From Alphaproteobacteria bacterium (GTDB taxonomy: Bacteria > Pseudomonadota > Alphaproteobacteria > UBA828), in the NCBI GenBank assembly GCA_022826345.1, contig JAJDVB010000002.1:1-20033 (forward strand): a stretch of 20,033 nt of DNA. Direction: 5' to 3'. The notes beneath the pieces are model-generated. The model worked only from the letters and a program-made list of their open reading frames with translations, was not told the DNA's origin and did not search any database. Both the position numbers and the translations under genes were made by a program. Shown piece after piece: positions 10,666 to 17,316 of this stretch. How positions within the stretch are numbered: position 1 is the stretch's first letter; each line of letters begins with the position of its first letter.

Positions 10666-10704
10666 GGCGGGCGTCCCGCCGGTGCCGGCACTCAGGCGTG
10701 CCGG
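10666..10704. repeat. Two tandem perfect hairpins between ilvB and ilvN
   Basis: Two separate perfect inverted repeats lie back to back: GGCGGG-CGT-CCCGCC at 10666-10680, and CCGGCAC-TCAGGC-GTGCCGG at 10685-10704, with four bases between them. Both lie between the ilvB stop (10748) and the ilvN ribosome site (10648-10653). Neither is followed by a T-run on the minus strand, so termination is unlikely. The site suggests a role in mRNA processing, stability or subunit ratio; that is inference. Confidence 0.65.
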
Positions 10705-10747
10705 ACGGCGGCTTGGCGTTTCGCGTCATGGATCGGCGCCCTGGGTC

Positions 10748-12541
10748 CTAGACGAGCACCATCCCGTCTTCCGAGCGCTCTTCGAGCTCGCCGTGCTCGG
10801 GCCCGAGCTTCATCTCGTAGTGCGCGGCGCCGGCCGGGATCATCGGATAGACGTTCTCTTCCTTGTCGACGAGGATGTCGGCGATCACCGGGCCCGGCGT
10901 CTCGATCATGGCCTCGATCACGCCGTCCACCTCCTCGGGCCGGAGGGCGCGCAGGCCGGTGGCCCCGAACGATTCCGCCAGCTTCACGAAATCGGGCAGC
11001 GAATCCATGTAGCTCTCGGCGTAGCGGCCGCCGTGGAAGAACTCCTGCCACTGGCGCACCATGCCCATGTACTCGTTGTTGAGCAGGAACGTCTTCACCG
11101 GCAGCCTATACTGCACCATGGTCGACAGCTCCTGGATCGTCATGAGCAGCGACGCTTCGCCGGCGATGTCGATGACGAGCGAGTCCGGATGGGCCACCTG
11201 CACGCCCATCGCGGCGGGGAAGCCGTATCCCATGGTGCCCAGGCCGCCAGAGGTCATCCAGCGGTTGGGCTCCTCGAACTTCAGGAACTGCGCCGCCCAC
11301 ATCTGGTGCTGGCCCACCTCGGTGGTGAAGTAGGAGTCCCGCTCCTTTGTGGCCTCGTAGAGCCGCTGCAGCGCGTATTGCGGCTTGATGGTGTTGCTGG
11401 AGTTCTTGTAGCGCAGGCAGTCGCGCCCGCGCCACTTGTCGATCTGCCGCCACCACGCCGCCACCTGGGCGTTCGGCTCCGCGCCGCTCGCCTCCCACTC
11501 GGCCAGGATGGCGTCGAGCGCGAGACCTGCATCGCCGACCATGGCGACGTCCACCGGCACGTTCTTGTTGATGGACGAGGGGTCGATGTCGATCTGCACC
11601 TTGGTCGAGCCGTGCGAGAAATCCGCGAGCCGGCCGGTCACGCGATCGTCGAAGCGGGCGCCCACCGCGATCATCAGATCGCACTCGGCCATTGCCATGT
11701 TGGCTTCGTAGGTGCCGTGCATGCCGAGCATGCCGAGGAAGAGCGGGTCGGACCCCGGATAGCAGCCGAGCCCCATCAGCGTGTTGGTGATGGGATAGCC
11801 CGTGCGCCGCACCAGCGCCGCGAGACTCTGCGCCGCGTCGGGCCCTGCGTTGATGACGCCGCCCCCGGCATAGAAGAGGGGACGCTTGGCACGCGTCAGC
11901 AGCTCGACCGTGCGCTTGACCGCGTCCGCATCGGGCGCGCGCTGGGGCCGGTAGGAGCGATGCTCCAAGCCGTTGCCCGGTGCCGCACACTCGGGGGCGT
12001 AGAGCGCCTTGGCCATCACCACGTCCTTCGGCAGGTCCACGACCACGGGGCCGGGCCGGCCGGCGCTAGCGATGTAGTAGGCCTCGCGGATCACCTGGCA
12101 GAGATCGTCGACATCCTTGATGAGATAGTTGTGCTTGGTGCAGGGGCGAGTGATCCCCACCGTGTCGGCTTCCTGAAACGCGTCGTTGCCGATCATGTGG
12201 GTCGGCACCTGCCCGGTCAGGCAGACGACCGGGATGCTGTCCATCAACGCATCGGTGAGCCCGGTGACGCTGTTGGTGGCGCCCGGCCCCGAAGTGACCA
12301 GAACCGTGCCCACCTTGCCGGTGGAGCGCGCGTAGCCTTCCGCCGCGTGGACCGCGCCCTGCTCGTGCCGCACCAGGATGTGGCGCAGCTCGTTCTGCTT
12401 GAAGATGGCGTCGTAGATGGGCAGTACCGCGCCGCCGGGATAGCCGAACACGACGTCTACGCCGAGATCGACCAGCGTGCGAACGACTAGCTCGGCCCCG
12501 GTCATCTCTGCCGGGGCATGATCCTCGGCATCCGTTGTCAC
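10748..12541 (-). CDS. ilvB: Acetolactate synthase, large catalytic subunit
   Basis: Thiamine-diphosphate, FAD and Mg2+-dependent enzyme (also called IlvI) that joins two pyruvates, or pyruvate and 2-oxobutyrate, to start branched-chain amino acid synthesis. It has 597 residues. Seen: FGYPGGAVLPIYD and the catalytic-glutamate motif RHEQGA (E60), central domain with GARFDDRVTG, and C-terminal ThDP domain with FLLNNEYMGMVRQWQ. The start is GTG 12541, set by AAGGGAG at 12548-12554, six bases upstream; an in-frame GTG at 12577 lacks such a site. Odd point: the metal-binding motif, usually GDA/GDG, reads GEAS, with Glu 462 (codon 11156-11158, GAA) in place of Asp. The rest of the site looks intact, so I take it as functional. 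Confidence 0.97.
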   Translation of the reverse strand: MTTDAEDHAPAEMTGAELVVRTLVDLGVDVVFGYPGGAVLPIYDAIFKQNELRHILVRHEQGAVHAAEGYARSTGKVGTVLVTSGPGATNSVTGLTDALMDSIPVVCLTGQVPTHMIGNDAFQEADTVGITRPCTKHNYLIKDVDDLCQVIREAYYIASAGRPGPVVVDLPKDVVMAKALYAPECAAPGNGLEHRSYRPQRAPDADAVKRTVELLTRAKRPLFYAGGGVINAGPDAAQSLAALVRRTGYPITNTLMGLGCYPGSDPLFLGMLGMHGTYEANMAMAECDLMIAVGARFDDRVTGRLADFSHGSTKVQIDIDPSSINKNVPVDVAMVGDAGLALDAILAEWEASGAEPNAQVAAWWRQIDKWRGRDCLRYKNSSNTIKPQYALQRLYEATKERDSYFTTEVGQHQMWAAQFLKFEEPNRWMTSGGLGTMGYGFPAAMGVQVAHPDSLVIDIAGEASLLMTIQELSTMVQYRLPVKTFLLNNEYMGMVRQWQEFFHGGRYAESYMDSLPDFVKLAESFGATGLRALRPEEVDGVIEAMIETPGPVIADILVDKEENVYPMIPAGAAHYEMKLGPEHGELEERSEDGMVLV

Positions 12542-12659
12542 GGCGATCTCCCTTCCGCACAAGCGCGAACGGCCCACCCTTGCGGCAGGGTCGGCCGGCC
12601 TGCATTGGCGCGCCTTATCACGCGCCCGTCTTCGGAGGGCGGACAGTAGTCCTTCGCCC
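12542..12659 (-). other. miaA-ilvB spacer with small inverted repeats
   Basis: A 118-base gap between the miaA stop and the ilvB start. It holds short inverted repeats: GGAC-AGTA-GTCC at 12641-12652, CGCCC/GGGCG at 12623-12627 with 12637-12641, the palindrome GGCCGGCC at 12593-12600, and ACCCT-TGCGGC-AGGGT at 12576-12591. No T-run follows, and I see no clear promoter boxes, though a promoter for the ilv block would be expected here. Confidence 0.35.
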
Positions 12660-13616
12660 TCAGCCGGTCAATAGCAGGCGTTCCACGAGGGCGAGAGATT
12701 CCCGTTTCGATTCCGCGCGATAACGGTCCGGCATACGGGCGTCGCCCGGCATCTGGGTGCGGAACCAGGTGGTCTGACGCTTGGCATAGCGCCGCGTCGC
12801 CTGGCGGCCGAGTTCGACCGCGCGCTCCAGCGTCGTGGCGCTGCTCAGATGATCGAGCAGGGCGCGGACGCCGACCGCCTTCATCACCGGCAGCCTGGGA
12901 TCGAGCCCGCGGGCCTTGAGGCGCGCCGCCTCGTCGAGCGCGCCCGCCGCCATCATGCGCTCGAAGCGGGTGTTGCACGCGTCGTAGAGTGCATCGCGCG
13001 GCGGCTCGAGGACCAGCACGGCCGCGCGGCCGGCGTAACGGTCGTGCCGCTCCCCCTGCCACGCGAGCAGCGAGCGCCCGGTGGCTTCGATCACCTCGTA
13101 GGCCCGCATCACCCGCTGGCTGTCGCCGGGCTCGAGCCGCCCAGCCGCTTCCGGGTCGCGGGCAGCGAGGCGGGCATGGAGGCCGGCACTCCCCTCCCGC
13201 TCGTATAGGGAACGCACCGTCTCGCGCACGGCCTCGGGAATCTTCGGCACCGGCGCCAGGCCCTCAAGCAAAGCCCGCAGGTAAAGCCCGGTTCCGCCAA
13301 CCAGAATGGGCAGTGCGCCATCGCCTTGCGCGCGCTCGATCTCGGCCATCGCCATGTTGCGCCATCGTCCGGCCGAGCAGCGCTCGGCGCCGTCGAGCAC
13401 GCCGTAGAGCCGGTGCGGCGCGCGGGCGCGGAGCGCATCGTCCGGCCACGAGGTCAGGATCGGCAGATCGCGGTAGAGCTGCATGCTGTCGGCGTTGACG
13501 ACGACACCGCCGAAGCGCTCGGCGGCGTCGGCCGCGAGCGCCGACTTGCCGCTCGCCGTCGGGCCGCCGATTACCAGGATCGAGGGTCTGTCGCCGGCTG
13601 GAGCGTGCCTCGGCAC
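12660..13616 (-). CDS. miaA: tRNA dimethylallyltransferase
   Basis: Transfers the dimethylallyl group from DMAPP to adenosine-37 of tRNAs that read UNN codons (i6A37). From GTG 13616 it has 318 residues, close to the E. coli length. Seen: P-loop GPTASGKS (18-25), NADSMQLYRDLPI soon after, the substrate segment PILVGGTGLYLRALLEGLAP, the insertion domain, and the C-terminal RRYAKRQTTWFRTQM. Start choice: the frame stays open far upstream inside the DUF1015 gene, but homology begins with the P-loop. GTG 13616, two bases after the DUF1015 stop, is the natural start, although no strong ribosome site precedes it, so translational coupling is likely. Confidence 0.95.
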   Translation of the reverse strand: MPRHAPAGDRPSILVIGGPTASGKSALAADAAERFGGVVVNADSMQLYRDLPILTSWPDDALRARAPHRLYGVLDGAERCSAGRWRNMAMAEIERAQGDGALPILVGGTGLYLRALLEGLAPVPKIPEAVRETVRSLYEREGSAGLHARLAARDPEAAGRLEPGDSQRVMRAYEVIEATGRSLLAWQGERHDRYAGRAAVLVLEPPRDALYDACNTRFERMMAAGALDEAARLKARGLDPRLPVMKAVGVRALLDHLSSATTLERAVELGRQATRRYAKRQTTWFRTQMPGDARMPDRYRAESKRESLALVERLLLTG

Positions 13617-13618
13617 CG

Positions 13619-14851
13619 TCAGGACGTGACCAGCGAGACCAATCCGTCGGCGAGCTTGGGCTCGAACCAGGTGGTTTTCGGCGGCAGGATCGCGCTGGCG
13701 TCGGCGACTGCCATGAGATCCTCCACCGAGGTCGGATAGAGCGAGAAGGCCACCGTCGCCTCGCCGCCGTCGACCGCCGCAGCCAGCGCGTCGATCCCGC
13801 GCCCGCCGCCAACGAAATCGATCCGCGCATCGAGCCTGGGATCGACAATGCCGAGGATCGGCCCGAGAACCAGGCGCGCAAGCAGCGAAACGTCGAGACG
13901 GTTGACCACCGGGCCGCCGGCAGGCGCCGGGCCCTGGGCTGCGAGCCGGTACCAGCGGCCCTCGACATACATGCCGAATTGCGCCGGCGTCGCGGGCTCC
14001 ACCGGCCTGTCCGCCGGCTCGCAGCGGAGCGCCTTGCCGATTTCGCCAAGGAATTCTGCCGGCGTGAGCCCGTTCAGGCCCTGCACGATGCGGTGATAGC
14101 CGAGAATCCGCACCTCGTCGGCGGGGAAGCTCACCGTCAACAGGCGGCCGGCGGCTTCTCCAGTCCCCGCTCCCATCGCCTGTGCCGCCATCTGCGCGGC
14201 GGCGGCGCGGTGGTGACCGTCGGCGATGTAGAGCGCACCGATCCGGTCGAATTGCTCCGTCAGCGCTTCGATCTCGTCCGTGCCGTCGATCGGCCAGAGC
14301 GTGTGGGTTACTGCACCGTCGAGCACGGCGCGGCAGAGCAGTGGCCCCGCGCAGGCCGCCGCGAGCACGCGGCGAACTTCTTTGTCCGGCCGGTGAATCG
14401 TGAGGACGGGGCCGGTCTGCGCGCCAAGCGCCGCGATTTGCCGGGCCCGGTCTTCGACTTTGGTCGGCCGGGTCAACTCGTGCCGCTTGACCGTGCCCTC
14501 CTCGTAGGCGGCGAGCGAGGCCGCTGCCACGAGCCCGGTCTGCGTGCGCCCGTCCACCTCCATGCGATAGGCGTAGAAGCGGGGGGCCGCGTCGCGCATC
14601 AGAACTCCGCCCTCGATCATCCGCGCGAACGCCGCCGCAGCCCCATCGTAGAGCGCGGAGGCGCCGGGCGGCGTCTCGGGCGGCAGGTCGATCTCCGGCC
14701 GGGAGACGTGGAGGAAGCTCCACGGCCGGCCCTCGGCGGCGGCGCGGGCCTCTTCCGTCGACATCACGTCGTAGGGCGCCGCCGCCACCGCATTGGCGTG
14801 CTCCGGGGCTGCGCGAAGCCCAGCGAAGGGAGCGAGTAGCCGCTCGGTCAT
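13619..14851 (-). CDS. DUF1015 family protein of unknown function
   Basis: A 410-residue soluble protein of the DUF1015 family; its biochemical role is not known to me. Seen from ATG 14851: an N-terminal APFAGLR segment, AAPYDVMS, WSFLHVSRPEID, then KRHELTRPTKVEDR (122-135), GPVLTIHR, and the family hallmark ADGHHR (210-215), ending in the ILPPKTTWFEPKLADGLV region (PPKTTWFEPK). ATG 14851 has AAGGGG/GGGGAGG immediately upstream; a longer frame to 14929 only adds low-complexity residues that overlap the DUF2065 gene. It sits between the DUF2065 gene (25-base gap) and miaA (2-base gap), so it is almost surely co-translated with them. Conserved His/Arg clusters suggest a ligand- or nucleotide-binding enzyme, which is speculation. 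Confidence 0.9.
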   Translation of the reverse strand: MTERLLAPFAGLRAAPEHANAVAAAPYDVMSTEEARAAAEGRPWSFLHVSRPEIDLPPETPPGASALYDGAAAAFARMIEGGVLMRDAAPRFYAYRMEVDGRTQTGLVAAASLAAYEEGTVKRHELTRPTKVEDRARQIAALGAQTGPVLTIHRPDKEVRRVLAAACAGPLLCRAVLDGAVTHTLWPIDGTDEIEALTEQFDRIGALYIADGHHRAAAAQMAAQAMGAGTGEAAGRLLTVSFPADEVRILGYHRIVQGLNGLTPAEFLGEIGKALRCEPADRPVEPATPAQFGMYVEGRWYRLAAQGPAPAGGPVVNRLDVSLLARLVLGPILGIVDPRLDARIDFVGGGRGIDALAAAVDGGEATVAFSLYPTSVEDLMAVADASAILPPKTTWFEPKLADGLVSLVTS

Positions 14852-14876
14852 CTCCTCCCCTTCCCCGCCGCAGCCT

Positions 14877-15071
14877 TTAGTTGACGAGCCAGACCAGAAG
14901 GAGGCCGGCGAGGGCCGCGCCCATGCCAATGGCGCGTATCCGGCCCGAGGGTTGGGCGAGCACGCGCTGGATGCTGCGCCGCATGGCCTCCGGGAACAGC
15001 GCGTAGAGCCCGCCTTCGATAACGAATATTAATCCGATCGCGGTCAGGAATGCGGTGAGACCGTCGCTCAT
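14877..15071 (-). CDS. DUF2065 small membrane protein (YjeT-like)
   Basis: A 64-residue protein with two hydrophobic helices flanking a basic loop: TAFLTAIGLIFVIEGGLYALFP, cut here to TAIGLIFVIEGGLYALFP, then MRRSIQRVLAQPSGRIRAIG, then GAALAGLLLVWLV. This is the DUF2065 pattern. In E. coli the member yjeT also lies directly after hflC, so the context agrees; the function is unknown. The start taken is ATG 15071 by family fit, with a weak ribosome site. An in-frame GTG at 15134 overlaps the hflC stop (GTGA) and would add 21 residues rich in Pro/Gly/His that do not look like the family. Confidence 0.85.
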   Translation of the reverse strand: MSDGLTAFLTAIGLIFVIEGGLYALFPEAMRRSIQRVLAQPSGRIRAIGMGAALAGLLLVWLVN

Positions 15072-15130
15072 GGTCGGATCGTGGTCGGCGGCCGTAGGTC
15101 GGCCGTGCGCCGGGCCACGGCCCGGCGGCG

Positions 15131-16045
15131 TCACTGCGTCGCTGCAGGGGCGGGTGCCTGGGGCGTCACGATATCGTCGAAGAAGCGGAAGAACTCACTA
15201 TTGGGCGACAGAACCATGCTGGTGTCGTTATCGCCAAGGGATTCGCGATAGGCCTGCATGGTCCGGTAGAAGGCGTAGAATTCGGGATCGCGCCCATACG
15301 CGTCGCGCGAGATGCGGAGCGCCTCTTCGTCGCCCTCGCCGCGCAGGGTCTGGGACTCGCGCTCCGCCTCGGCGAGGAGGACCACGCGCTCGCGGTCTGC
15401 ACGTGAGCGGATGCGCTGCGACTCCTCCTCACCCTGGGCCCTGAACTCCTTGGCCTCGCGTTCACGCTCGGTCTGCATGCGCTGATAGACGGCCTGGCTG
15501 TTCTCCTCCGGCAAATCGGCGCGGCGGATGCGCACATCGATCACATCGACACCAAAGCCGACGGATTGCCGGTTCACCTGGTCCCTGATCTCGGTCATCA
15601 GCTGCGCGCGCTCGCCCGAGAGCACGGTAATCAGCTCGACCGTACCCAGCACCTGCCGCGTGCTGGCGTTGAGGATTGCGCCGAGCCTCGCGCGGGCCAC
15701 CGCCTCGTTGCCGACGGACTGGAAGAACTTCAGCGGATCGACGATCCGGTAGCGGATGAAGGCGTCCACCACCAGCCGCTTCTGGTCGCCGAGGATCATC
15801 TCCTCCGCCGGCGCGTTGAAGTCCAGCACGCGTTTCTCGAAATACTCGACGTTCTGGACGAAGGGCGTCTTGAAGCGCAGCCCCGGCTCGTCCGAGCCCC
15901 ACTGGTTCACCACCTTGATGGGCTCGCCGAGCTGGAGGAGGATCGCCTGCTCGTCCTCGCGCACCTTGTAGGTGGAGATCAGAATCAGGATGATCGCCAC
16001 GAGGATGACCGCGGCGGCGATGATGAACTTGACTCGGGTACTCAT
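15131..16045 (-). CDS. hflC: FtsH protease modulator HflC
   Basis: SPFH/prohibitin-family inner-membrane protein with a large periplasmic domain; with HflK it encloses FtsH and moderates its proteolysis. It has 304 residues: an N-terminal membrane helix about 7-26, then the SPFH domain with VREDEQAILLQLGEPI, KTPFVQNVEYFEKRVLDF and the VDVIDVRIRRADLPEENS segment near 175-192. A long charged coiled-coil region (QTEREREAKEFRAQGEEESQ and on) follows, ending with FYAFYRTMQAYRESL and SEFFRFF, all typical of HflC. ATG 16045 follows the hflK stop by three bases with no good ribosome site, which suggests coupling. It is followed by the DUF2065 gene as in other proteobacteria. Confidence 0.96.
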   Translation of the reverse strand: MSTRVKFIIAAAVILVAIILILISTYKVREDEQAILLQLGEPIKVVNQWGSDEPGLRFKTPFVQNVEYFEKRVLDFNAPAEEMILGDQKRLVVDAFIRYRIVDPLKFFQSVGNEAVARARLGAILNASTRQVLGTVELITVLSGERAQLMTEIRDQVNRQSVGFGVDVIDVRIRRADLPEENSQAVYQRMQTEREREAKEFRAQGEEESQRIRSRADRERVVLLAEAERESQTLRGEGDEEALRISRDAYGRDPEFYAFYRTMQAYRESLGDNDTSMVLSPNSEFFRFFDDIVTPQAPAPAATQ

Positions 16046-16048
16046 GGT

Positions 16049-17185
16049 CTATTGCGCGCCCGTATCGTTCTGCCGGCGCTGCAACTCGGGCAGGGGCAGG
16101 TAGGGGACGACGCCGGAACTGCCCTGCGCCGAGGAATCGATGAGAACCTTGTCGATCCCGCCGAGCACCTCCTCCATCGTCTCCAGGTACATGCGACGGC
16201 GGACGACATCCGTGTTTTGCTCATACTCGCCGTAGACTGAGAGGAAGCGCGCCGCCTCACCCTGGGCCTTGGCGACCACCTCTTCCTTGTAGGCCGTGCC
16301 CTCTTGCACGAGGCGCTCAGCGGCGCCGCGCGCACGCGGGATGATGTCGTTGCGGTAGGCCTCGGCCTCGTTCTTCGCCCGCTCCTGGTCGGCGCGCGCC
16401 GCCTGCACGTCGCGGAAGGACGCAATCACGGCCTCCGGCGGCGCGATGTCTTGCGGCTCGACCTGGGTGATCTCGATGCCGGCGCCGTAATACTCGAGGA
16501 TCGACTGCGTGAGCTCGTGCGTCTGCTGGGCCAGCAGCAGGCGTTCCTCGGCGAGCGCGGACTGCAGGCGGGTCTTGCCAATCACCTCGCGCATCGCGCT
16601 CTCGGCCGCGTCCTTCACCGTGCGCTCTGGCGCCTGGATGTTGAACAGGAACTGCCCGGCGTCGCGGATGCGCCAGAAGACGGTGAACTTCACGTCGATG
16701 ATGTTCTCGTCGCCGGTGAGCATCAGGCTCTCATCCGGCACCGCCCGCGTGAAGGCGCCCCGCTGGGAATCGACCAGGGTCCGGTAGCCGATCTCGGCCC
16801 GGTTGATCTTGGTCACCTTGGGTCTGATGACGGTCTCGAAGGGCCAGGGCAGGTGGTAGTTGAGGCCCGGCTGAGTGGTCTTGGTCCACTCGCCCCAGCG
16901 CAGCACCACGCCCTGCTCGTCGGGCTCGACCCGGTAGAACCCGGTCAGCAGCCAGATGCCGATGGCGACGAGGAGCAGCAGGATGAGCCCGCGGCTACCG
17001 CGTAGTCCGGGCATCCATCTGCGGAAGCGATCCTGGCCGCGCCGCAGCATCTCCTCGAGGTCGGGCGGTGGGGGTTGCCCTCCACCGCGTCGGCCGCCAC
17101 CGCCGCCCGGCGAGCGCCCCCACGGGCCGCTGTTGCCGCCGCCGCTTTGCCAGCCGCCCCCGCCGCCTTGGCTAGACCAGGGCAT
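16049..17185 (-). CDS. hflK: FtsH protease modulator HflK
   Basis: Partner of HflC in the FtsH-regulating membrane complex. It has 378 residues. The cytoplasmic N-terminus (about 1-42) is very rich in Gly with a PPPP stretch, a common HflK feature, then a membrane helix about 66-83, then the SPFH domain starting FYRVEPDEQGVVLRWGEW. ITQVEPQDIAPPEAVIASFRDV marks the conserved region (VEPQDIAPPEAVIASFRDV), followed by a coiled coil and ending in a Gln/Arg-rich tail. ATG 17185 begins the minus-strand run; GGGAGAAAG lies upstream at a rather long distance. It faces mrp across a 131-base divergent promoter region. Confidence 0.96.
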   Translation of the reverse strand: MPWSSQGGGGGWQSGGGNSGPWGRSPGGGGGRRGGGQPPPPDLEEMLRRGQDRFRRWMPGLRGSRGLILLLLVAIGIWLLTGFYRVEPDEQGVVLRWGEWTKTTQPGLNYHLPWPFETVIRPKVTKINRAEIGYRTLVDSQRGAFTRAVPDESLMLTGDENIIDVKFTVFWRIRDAGQFLFNIQAPERTVKDAAESAMREVIGKTRLQSALAEERLLLAQQTHELTQSILEYYGAGIEITQVEPQDIAPPEAVIASFRDVQAARADQERAKNEAEAYRNDIIPRARGAAERLVQEGTAYKEEVVAKAQGEAARFLSVYGEYEQNTDVVRRRMYLETMEEVLGGIDKVLIDSSAQGSSGVVPYLPLPELQRRQNDTGAQ

Positions 17186-17204
17186 GGATCAGACTTTCTC
17201 CCAA

Positions 17205-17258
17205 GGCTTTGCAAGCCATCATGGGCGCCTTATAAGTCATGCGGTTGCGGCACGCAAC
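17205..17258. promoter_or_regulatory. Candidate symmetric divergent promoter for hflK and mrp
   Basis: A palindrome CTTATAAG at 17229-17236 supplies a -10-like TATAAG on both strands. Plus strand: TTGCAA (17209-17214), 16-base spacer, TATAAG (17231-17236), pointing at mrp. Minus strand: TTGCGT (17257-17252), 17-base spacer, TATAAG (17234-17229), pointing at hflK. Each -35 lies within a perfect inverted repeat: GGCTT-TGC-AAGCC at 17205-17217, and GTTGCG-GCA-CGCAAC at 17244-17258. Spacers of 16-17 fit housekeeping sigma factors. The two repeats could be operators. The boxes are read by eye; start points are not known. Confidence 0.5.
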
Positions 17259-17316
17259 GACGCACACACGCCCGTGCTGTCGCGTCTTGCCGTGATCCCC
17301 CGGTCGGAGTGGAACG

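Noticed and set aside
8997..10751. Open frame of 584 codons on the plus strand opposite ilvC and ilvN
   Set aside because: It runs antisense through two well-identified genes and the spacers around them. The composition is typical of a GC-rich shadow frame.
10682..12490. Open frame of 602 codons on the plus strand opposite ilvB
   Set aside because: Antisense shadow of ilvB; no family resemblance and no plausible ribosome site.
13617..14723. Long upstream extension of the miaA frame into the DUF1015 gene
   Set aside because: The extra 369 codons are out of frame with the clear DUF1015 protein, Arg-rich and without homology look. MiaA similarity begins at the P-loop just after GTG 13616.
17186..17316. 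Small ORF or leader in the hflK/mrp divergent gap
   Set aside because: Short frames exist, but none has a ribosome site plus a sensible relation to hflK or mrp. The region is better explained as promoter DNA.
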